A stretch of 64,000 nucleotides of DNA from Pseudocoprococcus catus (GTDB taxonomy: Bacteria > Bacillota > Clostridia > Lachnospirales > Lachnospiraceae), in contig NZ_LR698973.1 of assembly GCF_902381825.1 (NCBI RefSeq), forward strand, positions 1,633,358 through 1,697,357, read 5' to 3'. The notes beneath the pieces were generated by a model. It was given only the letters and a program-made list of their open reading frames with translations, made no database searches and was not told the origin of the DNA. The position numbers and the translations under genes were made by a program. Position 1 is the first letter of the stretch. Every line of letters starts with the position of its first letter. Positions 44,570 to 52,898 of the stretch are shown here, one piece after another.

Positions 44570-44658
44570 GGAGAAGTACCCAAGAGGCTGAAGGGGCTCC
44601 CCTGGAAAGGGAGTAGGTCGTTAATAGCGGCGCGAGGGTTCAAATCCCTCCTTCTCCG
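44570..44658 (+). tRNA. tRNA-Ser (anticodon GGA)
   Basis: The acceptor GGAGAAG pairs with CTTCTCC, with a G discriminator. The anticodon stem CTCCC/GGGAG carries loop CTGGAAA, giving GGA. A long variable arm and T arm GAGGG-TTCAAAT-CCCTC follow. It lies 50 bases after the first tRNA-Ser and likely shares its promoter. Confidence 0.93.
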
Positions 44659-44730
44659 TTTGGTATTTCCAAAGGAGAATTGGCTGACTGAGTGAGAATG
44701 AACATTGACAGCTTAATAATATGTAATATA

Positions 44731-44772
44731 AAAGAGAGAGACCAGAAGTCACAAGATTTCTGGTCTCTTTTT
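44731..44772 (+). terminator. Terminator of the tRNA-Ser transcript
   Basis: AGAGACCAGAA (44737-44747) and TTCTGGTCTCT (44758-44768) form an 11-bp stem followed by a T run. Confidence 0.85.
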
Positions 44773-44811
44773 GTGCAATATGCGAAAATTAAAAATTTAT
44801 CAATTTACTTA

Positions 44812-44866
44812 TTGACACGAATAGTTAGCTAGTATATAATTAGCTCACAAAGTATTAGTAAGCTAA
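44812..44866 (+). promoter_or_regulatory. Strong promoter with TTAGCT repeats upstream of acyl-CoA dehydrogenase copy 2
   Basis: TTGACA (44812-44817) and TATAAT (44835-44840) have 17-base spacing. TTAGCT occurs at 44825-44830 and 44840-44845, with the inverse AGCTAA at 44861-44866. The repeats flank the -10 box and start site, where a repressor would block the promoter. Confidence 0.65.
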
Positions 44867-44901
44867 AAAATAAAGCGAGCAAATGAAAGGGGTTAAATGA
44901 G

Positions 44902-46047
44902 ATGATAGGGTTCAATTTAACAGAAGAACAGAAAGAGATGCAGGCATTTTTCCGTAAGTTTTCACAGGAACGTGTGAAAGCAGCTGCAGAGAAGATGGAT
45001 GAAGAAGAGAAAATGGATATGGATCTCATCCATGAGATGCAGAGCCTTGGTATGTTTGGCATTCCATTCTCAGAAGAAGTTGGCGGTGCAGGACTTGATG
45101 TTTTCAACTATGTTCTTTTAATGGAAGAACTTTCAAAAGTTGATGCCAGCACAAGTATTACAGTATCCGTACATACATCTTTATGTGCATCCAGCATTGA
45201 AGAATTTGCAACACCTGAGCAGAAAGAAAAATGGCTTCGTCCACTGGCTGACGGCAGCAAGATTGGCTGTTTCGGTTTAACAGAGCCAGATGCAGGTTCT
45301 GACGTTGCAGGCGCAAGAACAGTTGCAGTTAAAGACGGTGATGAATATGTCATCAACGGCAGCAAGATTTTCACAACAAACTCCGGATTCGCTGATACAT
45401 TCCTTGTATTTGCTTTAACAGATAAGGCTGCAGGTCCTCACAAAGGCATGTCTGCTTTCCTTGTTGACAGAAATACACCAGGTATCACAGTTCAGCCGGA
45501 TATCAAACGTATGGGTATTCGCGGTGCTTCTAACTCAGAAGTTGTTTACACAGATGTACGTGTACCTGCTTCTGATTTACTTGGCGGCGAAGGCAAAGGC
45601 TTCAAGATCGCTATGAAAGCACTTGATGGCGGCCGTATCGGTATTGCTGCTCAGTCTGTAGGTCTTGCACAGGGCGCTTTAGATGAAGCAATTGCATATT
45701 GCAAAGAGAGAAAACAGTTTGGCAAGCCAATCACAGCATTCCAGAATACACAGTTCAGAATTGCTGAATTACAGGCAAGAATTGATGCAGCTCGTCTTCT
45801 TACATGGCGTGCAGCTGTTGCTAAAGACAATGGCGAACCTTACAATGTATATGCTGCAGAAGCTAAACTGGTTGCTTCTGATGTAGCAAATGATGTTTGC
45901 CGTGCAGCTGTTCAGTTCATGGGTGGCTATGGCTACTGCCGTGAATACGGTGTTGAAAGAAAGCTTCGTGATGTCAAGATCACAGAGATTTATGAAGGTA
46001 CATCCGAAGTTATGAAGATGGTTATCTCTGGCTCTTTACTTAGATAA
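44902..46047 (+). CDS. bcd: Acyl-CoA dehydrogenase, short-chain (butyryl-CoA dehydrogenase-like), copy 2
   Basis: The protein is 381 residues, the same length as copy 1 at 946-2091 and clearly its paralogue. FGLTEPDAGSDVAG lies near residue 127, and the catalytic glutamate is in IYEGTSEVM at the C-terminus. The codons are those of a highly expressed gene. It has its own strong promoter and terminator and no etf genes beside it. A GGGG site lies about 10 bases upstream of ATG. Substrate difference from copy 1 cannot be told from sequence. Confidence 0.9.
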   Translation: MIGFNLTEEQKEMQAFFRKFSQERVKAAAEKMDEEEKMDMDLIHEMQSLGMFGIPFSEEVGGAGLDVFNYVLLMEELSKVDASTSITVSVHTSLCASSIEEFATPEQKEKWLRPLADGSKIGCFGLTEPDAGSDVAGARTVAVKDGDEYVINGSKIFTTNSGFADTFLVFALTDKAAGPHKGMSAFLVDRNTPGITVQPDIKRMGIRGASNSEVVYTDVRVPASDLLGGEGKGFKIAMKALDGGRIGIAAQSVGLAQGALDEAIAYCKERKQFGKPITAFQNTQFRIAELQARIDAARLLTWRAAVAKDNGEPYNVYAAEAKLVASDVANDVCRAAVQFMGGYGYCREYGVERKLRDVKITEIYEGTSEVMKMVISGSLLR

Positions 46048-46103
46048 TTATCGGTTGATAGAATAATAACGAACTCCCTAAATGTTTAAAAGTATAAATG
46101 AGG

Positions 46104-46138
46104 CCGGCCAGTCATGATGATTGGTCGGTTTTGTTTTG
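46104..46138 (+). terminator. Terminator after acyl-CoA dehydrogenase copy 2
   Basis: CCGGCCA (46104-46110) and TGGTCGG (46122-46128) form a 7-bp stem with one G-T pair, then a T-rich tract. Confidence 0.75.
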
Positions 46139-46198
46139 TTAAAAATTTGCTTTTGTTGAAAAACTTTTCGAATAATTGTAAAAATTCACAAAAAATAC

Positions 46199-46227
46199 TT
46201 GTATAAAATAGCCTTATGAGGTATAAT
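46199..46227 (+). promoter_or_regulatory. Sigma-A promoter of the riboflavin operon
   Basis: TTGTAT (46199-46204) and TATAAT (46222-46227) are 17 bases apart, 20 bases before the FMN aptamer. Confidence 0.75.
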
Positions 46228-46246
46228 AATACAAGAAAATGAATAG

Positions 46247-46353
46247 AATCTTCAGGGCAGGGTGCAAGTCCCTACCGGTGGTAAAGCCCACGAGCCGCAA
46301 GGTTGATTCGGTGCGAGTCCGAAGCCGACAGTATAGTCTGGATGGAAGAAGAT
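46247..46353 (+). promoter_or_regulatory. FMN riboswitch (RFN element)
   Basis: The conserved aptamer core is clear. It begins AATCTTCAGGGCAGGGTG, contains CCTACCGGTGGTAAAGCCC, a later GCCGACAGTATAGTCTGG, and closes with GATGGAAGAAGAT. It binds FMN and here controls ribD and the rest of the operon. The terminator hairpin follows. Confidence 0.95.
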
Positions 46354-46387
46354 AAATTGACGTAAGTTTGTGACTGAATTTATTGAC

Positions 46388-46424
46388 TGCTCTGGTTAGT
46401 ATGTATTGACCAGAGCATTTCTTT
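46388..46424 (+). terminator. Riboswitch terminator
   Basis: TGCTCTGGT (46388-46396) and ACCAGAGCA (46409-46417) form a 9-bp stem with a T-rich tail. It fits the FMN-bound off state. Confidence 0.85.
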
Positions 46425-46434
46425 TGTTATAGCA

Positions 46435-46565
46435 TTGTATGTGCCTGAGTGTACATACAATTGTGTTGCAAGTTGACTGCGCGGTGCGCAATTGAGTGTA
46501 AGCTATGGTGCCTCTGAAGAATAGATTCAGGGGCATTTTCTGGTTTCACGGGCATTTCCCCGTGA
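46435..46565 (+). other. Further hairpins in the ribD leader
   Basis: Three more stems lie between the riboswitch terminator and ribD: TTGTATGT/ACATACAA (46435-46460), TGCCTCTGAA/TTCAGGGGCA (46509-46535, followed by TTTTC), and TCACGGG/CCCGTGA (46546-46565). The second looks like another terminator. No reading frame is visible in this 180-base stretch. Confidence 0.6.
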
Positions 46566-46597
46566 GGCAAAACGTAGACGATAAGGGGTTGGAGTAA

Positions 46598-47713
46598 ATG
46601 ACAGACAGAAATCAGGAAGATTTACGTTATATGCAGATGGCGCTTGATATGGCAAAGCTTGGGCGTGGCTATACAAACCCTAATCCCATGGTGGGAGCAG
46701 TGATTGTCAAGGATGGACAGGTTATTGCAAAAGGATATCATCATTGCTGCGGACAGGGACATGCGGAAGTTGAAGCATTTAAGGATGCCGGAAATCAGGA
46801 TGTAACTGGAGCAACGATATATGTTACTTTGGAACCATGTTCGCATTATGGTAAGACGCCGCCTTGTGCAGATAAGATTATTGAGAAGAAGATCGGACGG
46901 GTAGTTGTCGGTGCACTTGACCCGAATCCATTGGTAGCCGGACGGGGAATTGAGAAGATTCGCAATGCAGGAATTGAAGTAACAACTGGTGTTCTTGCAG
47001 AAGAAAGTATCAAGCTCAATGAGATCTTTATGAAGTATATTGTGAACAAGGAACCTTTTGTATTGTATAAGTCAGCCATGTCATTGGATGGCAAGATTGC
47101 TACGGTAAGCGGTGAGTCACAGTGGATTTCCTGTGAAGCATCGAGAAAGGAAGTTCATGAACTCAGACACCAGTATATGGCCATTATGGTAGGATCACAG
47201 ACGGTTCTTGATGATGACCCGATGTTGAACTGCAGATTAATAGAAGGCAAAGATCCAATCCGTGTTGTTGTGGATTCCTCATTACGGATTCCGATGACAG
47301 CACGTCTGGTGAAAACAGCCAGGGACATCAGAACGATTGTGGCATGTACGCCGTCAGCAGATGAAAAGAAGATTAAAGATTTGCAGAATGCAGGTGTTGA
47401 AGTATTGAGCATTGAAGCGAAAGATGGACATGTTGATCTTAAGAAACTGACGGAAGAACTGGGACGTATGCAGATTGACAGTATTTTACTGGAGGGCGGA
47501 GCAGCTTTGGCAGCAGCAGCCTTTGGAGCAGGAATTATCGACAAGGTTCAGATGTACATTGCGCCGAAGATTATCGGCGGCAAGACATCAAGAACACCTG
47601 TTGGCGGCAAAGGTGTTGAACATCTTTCAGATGCCTGGCAGCTTAAAGACATAACAGCGAGAAATATAGGCAATGATATATGTATCACGGGCTATATCAG
47701 ACGGGAGGCATGA
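46598..47713 (+). CDS. ribD: Bifunctional riboflavin biosynthesis protein RibD
   Basis: The protein is 371 residues. The N-terminal deaminase has the zinc motif GHAEVEAF and PCSHYGKTPPCADKI (about residues 48-90). The C-terminal half is a reductase of DHFR-like fold (LDGKIATVSGESQWIS). It catalyses the second and third steps on the GTP branch of riboflavin synthesis. It is the first gene after the FMN riboswitch. GGAG precedes the ATG. Confidence 0.96.
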   Translation: MTDRNQEDLRYMQMALDMAKLGRGYTNPNPMVGAVIVKDGQVIAKGYHHCCGQGHAEVEAFKDAGNQDVTGATIYVTLEPCSHYGKTPPCADKIIEKKIGRVVVGALDPNPLVAGRGIEKIRNAGIEVTTGVLAEESIKLNEIFMKYIVNKEPFVLYKSAMSLDGKIATVSGESQWISCEASRKEVHELRHQYMAIMVGSQTVLDDDPMLNCRLIEGKDPIRVVVDSSLRIPMTARLVKTARDIRTIVACTPSADEKKIKDLQNAGVEVLSIEAKDGHVDLKKLTEELGRMQIDSILLEGGAALAAAAFGAGIIDKVQMYIAPKIIGGKTSRTPVGGKGVEHLSDAWQLKDITARNIGNDICITGYIRREA

Positions 47714-47714
47714 T

Positions 47715-48371
47715 ATGTTTACAGGTATTATAGAAGAAATAGGAATAGTGAAACAGCTTGTTCCGGGAAAGGTATCCTATCGGCTGACTGTGAGTGCCAA
47801 TAAAGTGCTGGAGGGAACTCAGGTTGGTGACAGTATTGCTACCAACGGCATTTGTCTGACGGTAACAGCGATCCACGGCAATAATTTTGATGCGGATGTC
47901 ATGGCAGAAACTGTCAGAAGAACCAATTTTTCATCCCTGCATGCAGGAAGCCGTGTGAATCTTGAACGTGCCCTGACACCGATGAGTCGGTTGGGCGGGC
48001 ATATTGTCAGCGGTCATATTGACGGGACAGGCACAATCTCTGATATGACAAGAGAGGATAATGCTGTCTGGGTAACTGTACAGACAAAGCCTGATCTGCT
48101 GAAGTATATGATAGAAAAGGGTTCTATTGCCATAGACGGTGTGAGTCTGACCATTGCCTATGTGGATGACGGCTGCTTTAAGGTATCCGTCATTCCGCAT
48201 ACAGGTGAAGAAACAATTTTATTAAAGAAAAAACCGGGAGACACCGTCAATCTTGAATGTGATCTCATTGGAAAATATGTCGAGAAATTGCTGTTTGGTA
48301 AGGCAGAAGAAACACAGAAATCTTCCGGCGGTATTACAGAAGCATTTCTGGCAGAAAACGGATTTATGTAG
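47715..48371 (+). CDS. ribE: Riboflavin synthase, alpha subunit
   Basis: The protein is 218 residues from the ATG at 47715 (GGGAGG 6 bases upstream). An upstream ATG at 47673 overlaps ribD and has no site. It has the classic MFTGIIEEIG start and two similar lumazine-binding domains (SIATNGICLTV near residue 38 and SIAIDGVSLTI near 136). It dismutates two lumazine molecules to make riboflavin. Confidence 0.96.
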   Translation: MFTGIIEEIGIVKQLVPGKVSYRLTVSANKVLEGTQVGDSIATNGICLTVTAIHGNNFDADVMAETVRRTNFSSLHAGSRVNLERALTPMSRLGGHIVSGHIDGTGTISDMTREDNAVWVTVQTKPDLLKYMIEKGSIAIDGVSLTIAYVDDGCFKVSVIPHTGEETILLKKKPGDTVNLECDLIGKYVEKLLFGKAEETQKSSGGITEAFLAENGFM

Positions 48372-48386
48372 GAGGAAACAAAGAGA

Positions 48387-49640
48387 ATGAAGGAATTTAA
48401 TTCAGTAGAAGAAGTCATCGAAGCCGTTCGTGGCGGCAAGATTGTTGTTGTTATGGACGATGAGGATAGAGAAAATGAAGGGGATGTCATCTGTGCGGCT
48501 GAATTTGCAACACCTGAGAATGTCAACTTTATGGCATCTTATGCAAAAGGCTTGATCTGTATGCCGATGCATGTTGATTATGTAGAAAAGCTTGGCCTGG
48601 ACATGATGTGCTCCGTTAATACAGATAACCATGGAACAGCATTTACAGAATCCATTGATTATAAAGACACAACGACAGGTATTTCTGCTTTTGAGCGTTC
48701 CATGACAGCCATGAAGGTTGTTGAAGATAGTGCAAAACCGGAAGATTTCAGAAGACCGGGGCATATGTTCCCACTGGTTGCTAAAAAGGGCGGTATCTTT
48801 GAACGTCCGGGACATACAGAAGTGACGGTTGATCTGATGGAGATGGCGGGACTCAAGAAAGTTGGTCTTTGCTGTGAAATCATGAAGGATGACGGCACAA
48901 TGGCAAGAAGAGATGATCTGCTGGCATTTGCAGAAGAACATGATTTGAAGATCTGTACAATTGCGCAGATCAAGCGATACAGAAAAGAACATGAGAAACT
49001 GGTTGAATGTGTGGCAAAGGCAAAACTTCCGACAAAATACGGCGATTTCATGATGTATGGCTATATCAACAAGCTGAATGGTGAACATCATGTGGCACTG
49101 GTTAAGGGGGAAATCGGCGATGGCAAGGCTGTATTATGTCGTGTCCATTCAGAATGCCTGACAGGTGATGCGTTTGGCTCCCAGAAATGTGACTGCGGTG
49201 AACAGCTTCAGACGGCGCTTCGTATGATTGAGAAGGAAGGCCGAGGCGTATTGTTATACCTCAGACAGGAGGGCCGAGGCATTGGTCTGATCAACAAAAT
49301 CAAAGCTTATGCCCTGCAGGATCAGGGATATGATACTATTCAGGCCAACATTATGCTTGGTTTCCCGGCAGATATGAGAGATTATACTATCGGTTCCCAG
49401 ATTCTTGAAGACCTTGGCGTTCATGAACTGAGACTGATGACCAATAATCCTGAGAAGATTGATGGTATTGCGGCCTTTGATCTGAAGATTATCGAAAGAG
49501 TTCCAATCCAGATGGAATTAGGCAAAAATGATGCTTTCTACCTTTTAACAAAGAAAGAAAAGATGGGCCATCTTCTGACATATCCGGTGACACTGGAAGA
49601 GGAAGAGAATGCCAAAAAGGACAACAAAGACAACAAATAA
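48387..49640 (+). CDS. ribBA: Bifunctional DHBP synthase/GTP cyclohydrolase II RibBA
   Basis: The protein is 417 residues. Residues 1-200 are the DHBP synthase ([23 protein letters not shown], metal-binding acidic residues). The C-terminal half is GTP cyclohydrolase II with zinc cysteines in [18 protein letters not shown]. It supplies both starting arms of riboflavin synthesis. Its final residues are a Lys/Asp/Asn tail. Confidence 0.96.
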   Translation: MKEFNSVEEVIEAVRGGKIVVVMDDEDRENEGDVICAAEFATPENVNFMASYAKGLICMPMHVDYVEKLGLDMMCSVNTDNHGTAFTESIDYKDTTTGISAFERSMTAMKVVEDSAKPEDFRRPGHMFPLVAKKGGIFERPGHTEVTVDLMEMAGLKKVGLCCEIMKDDGTMARRDDLLAFAEEHDLKICTIAQIKRYRKEHEKLVECVAKAKLPTKYGDFMMYGYINKLNGEHHVALVKGEIGDGKAVLCRVHSECLTGDAFGSQKCDCGEQLQTALRMIEKEGRGVLLYLRQEGRGIGLINKIKAYALQDQGYDTIQANIMLGFPADMRDYTIGSQILEDLGVHELRLMTNNPEKIDGIAAFDLKIIERVPIQMELGKNDAFYLLTKKEKMGHLLTYPVTLEEEENAKKDNKDNK

Positions 49641-49673
49641 ATTAATTATTTATAAATGAAAGGAAGTATAGAG

Positions 49674-50135
49674 ATGAACGTATTAGAAGGAAAATTAGTA
49701 GCAGAGGGAATGAAGATTGGTATTGTGTGTGCACGTTTTAATGAATTTATCACATCCAAACTTCTCGGCGGTGCCATGGATGCACTTGTAAGACATGGCG
49801 TTGCAGACAGCGATGTTGATGTTGCATGGGTACCGGGAGCATTTGAAATTCCTCTGGCTGCTCAGAAAATGGCTGCAACAGGCAAGTACGATGCAATCCT
49901 CTGCCTGGGTGCTGTCATCAAAGGTTCTACATCTCATTATGATTATGTTTGTGCAGAAGTATCTAAAGGTATTGCAACTGTTTCATTATCATCTGGTCTG
50001 CCGGTTCTCTTCGGTGTTCTGACAACAGATAATATTGAACAGGCAATCGAAAGAGCCGGTACAAAAGCAGGCAATAAGGGATATGATGTGGCTGTCAGCG
50101 CAATTGAAATGGTCAATCTGTTCAAAAATCTGTAA
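49674..50135 (+). CDS. ribH: 6,7-dimethyl-8-ribityllumazine synthase
   Basis: The protein is 153 residues from the ATG at 49674 (AAAGGAAG 7 bases upstream); an ATG 18 bases earlier overlaps that site. Motifs are [29 protein letters not shown] and [10 protein letters not shown], typical of lumazine synthase, which assembles into icosahedral 60-mers in many species. It is the last gene of the rib operon. Confidence 0.96.
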   Translation: MNVLEGKLVAEGMKIGIVCARFNEFITSKLLGGAMDALVRHGVADSDVDVAWVPGAFEIPLAAQKMAATGKYDAILCLGAVIKGSTSHYDYVCAEVSKGIATVSLSSGLPVLFGVLTTDNIEQAIERAGTKAGNKGYDVAVSAIEMVNLFKNL

Positions 50136-50173
50136 AAATTCGGTTAATTGTACAGCGTAATGCTATATTGACT

Positions 50174-50210
50174 AAAAATACCCGTCAAATCAATTTGACG
50201 GGTATTTTTT
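50174..50210 (+). terminator. Terminator of the rib operon
   Basis: AAAAATACCCGTCAAA pairs with TTTGACGGGTATTTTT around a short loop and is followed by more T. Confidence 0.92.
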
Positions 50211-50349
50211 GCATTCAATCTGCCTATGAAAAAAAGAAAATGATCAAAATTGTTGTTCAATCTGCAAAGAAAAGCTGAAAAAAAGAAAAGTCAACAAAGT
50301 TCCCGGAGTTTCTTTGGCCAAAGCATCCATGGCCGTTTTAAGAAAAATG

Positions 50350-50378
50350 TTGTAGTATAGTAACAGTTACTATATTAT
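50350..50378 (+). promoter_or_regulatory. Promoter with a 19-base palindrome in its spacer
   Basis: TTGTAG (50350-50355) and TATTAT (50373-50378) are 17 bases apart. The perfect dyad TATAGTAACAGTTACTATA (50356-50374) fills the spacer exactly, so a regulator bound there would block RNA polymerase. Confidence 0.6.
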
Positions 50379-50413
50379 GGAAGCGGCTGAATGCCGATAA
50401 CGAGGAGGAACTT

Positions 50414-51523
50414 ATGGCAAGTTTATCATTAAGAAATATTTATAAAGTTTATCCAAATGGTTTTAATGCGGTAAAGGATTTTAATCTCGAAATAGAAGAT
50501 AAAGAGTTTATTATTTTTGTTGGTCCTTCCGGCTGCGGTAAATCAACAACACTTCGTATGATCGCAGGCCTTGAGGAGATATCCAAAGGTGAACTCTACA
50601 TTGATGATAAACTGGTCAATGATGTTGAACCGAAAGACAGAGATATCGCAATGGTGTTCCAGAGTTATGCTCTTTATCCGCATATGTCTATTTATGATAA
50701 TATGGCATTTGGCCTGAAGCTGCGCAAGATGCCGAAAGATGAGATTGACAGAAGAGTCAGAGAAGCTGCAAGAATTCTTGATATTGAACATCTTCTCGAC
50801 AGAAAACCGAAGCTTCTGTCCGGTGGTCAGAGACAGCGTGTGGCTATGGGGCGTGCGATTGTTCGTGAACCGAAAGTATTCCTGATGGATGAACCGCTTT
50901 CTAATCTGGATGCGAAACTGCGTGTGCAGATGAGAATTGAGATTTCCAAACTGCATCAGAGACTGCAGTCTACGATTATTTATGTTACCCATGACCAGAC
51001 AGAGGCTATGACATTGGGCACAAGAATTGTTGTTATGAAGGATGGCGTGATTCAGCAGGTGGATTCACCGCAGAATCTTTATGACCGACCAGACAATCTT
51101 TTTGTAGCCGGTTTTATCGGTTCTCCGCAGATGAACTTTATTGATGCAACAGTTGTTAAAGAGGGCGGTGAGCTGTTCCTTGAATATGGTGAGCACCACA
51201 GAGTGATTCTGCCACCTGAGAAAGCAGCGAAGCTGACAGATTATATCGGCAAAGAGGTCACATTCGGTATTCGCCCTGAGGATGTTTTTGCAGCGGACAA
51301 ATACGAATCTGCCCATGAACATAATACAGTGGAAGCAAGTGTGCGTGTATTTGAGATGCTGGGTGCAGAAGTATTTCTGTATCTGACGGTTGATGGATTT
51401 GATGTCACATGCCGTGAACATCCGAGTACAAAGGCAAAGCCGGGAGATATTATGAACATTTCCTTTGATGTGAACAAGATTCATGTCTTTGACAAAGAAA
51501 CACAGATGACAATTACGAATTAA
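50414..51523 (+). CDS. ugpC: Sugar ABC transporter ATPase, MsmX/UgpC type
   Basis: The protein is 369 residues. Walker A is GPSGCGKSTTLRMIAGLE near residue 38, the signature LSGGQRQRVAMGRAIV near 136, and the C-terminal third is a TOBE domain. This is the shared ATPase used by several carbohydrate importers in Gram-positives; the permease genes usually lie elsewhere. No permease gene is next to it. GAGGAGG precedes the ATG. Confidence 0.93.
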   Translation: MASLSLRNIYKVYPNGFNAVKDFNLEIEDKEFIIFVGPSGCGKSTTLRMIAGLEEISKGELYIDDKLVNDVEPKDRDIAMVFQSYALYPHMSIYDNMAFGLKLRKMPKDEIDRRVREAARILDIEHLLDRKPKLLSGGQRQRVAMGRAIVREPKVFLMDEPLSNLDAKLRVQMRIEISKLHQRLQSTIIYVTHDQTEAMTLGTRIVVMKDGVIQQVDSPQNLYDRPDNLFVAGFIGSPQMNFIDATVVKEGGELFLEYGEHHRVILPPEKAAKLTDYIGKEVTFGIRPEDVFAADKYESAHEHNTVEASVRVFEMLGAEVFLYLTVDGFDVTCREHPSTKAKPGDIMNISFDVNKIHVFDKETQMTITN

Positions 51524-51557
51524 ATTCAACAGATGGATGAATATTTGAACAATTTTA

Positions 51558-51587
51558 GAGGGGATACAGGTTGTATTCCCTCTTTTT
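51558..51587 (+). terminator. Terminator after the MsmX/UgpC-type gene
   Basis: GAGGGGATAC (51558-51567) and GTATTCCCTC (51573-51582) form a 10-bp stem with one G-T pair, followed by five T. Confidence 0.88.
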
Positions 51588-51640
51588 ATGGTTTATGATT
51601 ATAGCAGTTTAAATCGAGAACATAAAAGGAGGAATTGCGG

Positions 51641-52729
51641 ATGGCATATAATCAGATGCTGCAAAGTACGATTGAAGGAGTTAAGTCCATTGCAAGGACG
51701 GATCTGTGCCTGATGGATACGGAGGGCAATGTGATTGCAGCAACGAATGAGGAGGCACAGCAGTATAAGGAATCTGTATTGACATTTGTTGATTCACCGG
51801 CGGAGATACAGGTTGTTCAGGGCTATCAGTATTTTAAGATTCTGGACGGTACAACGGTTGAATATGTGATGCTGATTCGTGGTGACAGTGATGATATTTA
51901 CACAATCGGCAAACTGGTTGCATTTCAGATACAGAACTTATTGTCCGCTTATAAAGAGAAGTATGACAAAGAGAACTTTATCAAAAATGTACTTCTGGAT
52001 AATATGCTCTTGGTGGATATTTATAATAAAGCCAAGAAACTCCACATTGATGCTGAGGAAAGACGGCTTGTATTTGTGATTGAGACGAACAGACAGCGGG
52101 ATAATCATGCTATGGAAGTGGTGAAGAGTCTTTTCACCGGCAGACATGGAGATTATATTACAGCGGTGGATGAAGAGAATATTATCCTTGTGAAGGGACT
52201 GGATCCGAAGGAGACATATGATGAAATGCAGACCCTTGCCAAAACCATTGTTGATCTATTGAATACTGAGGCAATGATCAATGCAAGAATAGCGTATGGT
52301 ACCATCGTACATAATATCAAGGATATTTCCAGGTCCTATAATGAGGCGAAGATGGCACTGGATGTAGGTAAGATTTTTTATGATGAGAAGTCTGTCATTG
52401 CATATAACAAGCTTGGCATCGGACGTCTGATTTATCAACTGCCGATTCCGTTGTGCAAGATGTTTATTGATGAGATTTTTCCTGGAACGACACCGGATGA
52501 ATTTGATGAGGAGACATTGCTGACAATCCGCAAATTCTTTGACAATAGCCTGAATGTATCAGAGACGGCAAGGCAATTATATATCCATAGAAATACCCTG
52601 GTTTATCGTCTTGACAAGGTTAATAAAGCAACAGGATTGGATCTGAGAGTCTTCGAAGATGCCATTACTTTTGAGATTGCATTGATGGTTGTGCGCTATA
52701 TGCACTACATGGAGAATAAGATATACTGA
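51641..52729 (+). CDS. CdaR/PucR-type transcriptional regulator
   Basis: The protein is 362 residues from the ATG at 51641 (AGGAGG 8 bases upstream). Residues 1-130 look like the sugar-diacid sensing domain of CdaR. A GGDEF-like middle and the C-terminal helix-turn-helix (NVSETARQLYIHRNTLVYRLDKVNKATG) follow. Family members control sugar-acid or other carbon uptake genes. Its position after the sugar ATPase suggests a link to carbohydrate use. The ligand is unknown. Confidence 0.88.
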   Translation: MAYNQMLQSTIEGVKSIARTDLCLMDTEGNVIAATNEEAQQYKESVLTFVDSPAEIQVVQGYQYFKILDGTTVEYVMLIRGDSDDIYTIGKLVAFQIQNLLSAYKEKYDKENFIKNVLLDNMLLVDIYNKAKKLHIDAEERRLVFVIETNRQRDNHAMEVVKSLFTGRHGDYITAVDEENIILVKGLDPKETYDEMQTLAKTIVDLLNTEAMINARIAYGTIVHNIKDISRSYNEAKMALDVGKIFYDEKSVIAYNKLGIGRLIYQLPIPLCKMFIDEIFPGTTPDEFDEETLLTIRKFFDNSLNVSETARQLYIHRNTLVYRLDKVNKATGLDLRVFEDAITFEIALMVVRYMHYMENKIY

Positions 52730-52798
52730 TTTTGTATATGAAAAAAAGTGATTTAATGATGAAACTTTGCATTTTTACTTAAAATTTGTAAAGTGTGC

Positions 52799-52867
52799 TT
52801 GAAATTGTCGGGCTGACATAGTAAAATGTGTATAGTATACACAAGGTTGATATACTATGCATTTTAC
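52799..52867 (+). promoter_or_regulatory. Promoter and inverted repeat before apbE-rnf
   Basis: TTGAAA (52799-52804) and TAAAAT (52822-52827) are 17 bases apart. An inverted repeat joins GTAAAATGTGTATAGTAT (52821-52838) to ATACTATGCATTTTAC (52852-52867). It covers the -10 box and start region and could be an operator or a leader hairpin. Confidence 0.6.
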
Positions 52868-52898
52868 GTGTTAAAAATGTAACAATGAGGTGCGTATT

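Noticed and set aside
44356..44695. Open frames on both strands across the tRNA-Ser pair
   Set aside because: They are by-products of the two tRNA genes.
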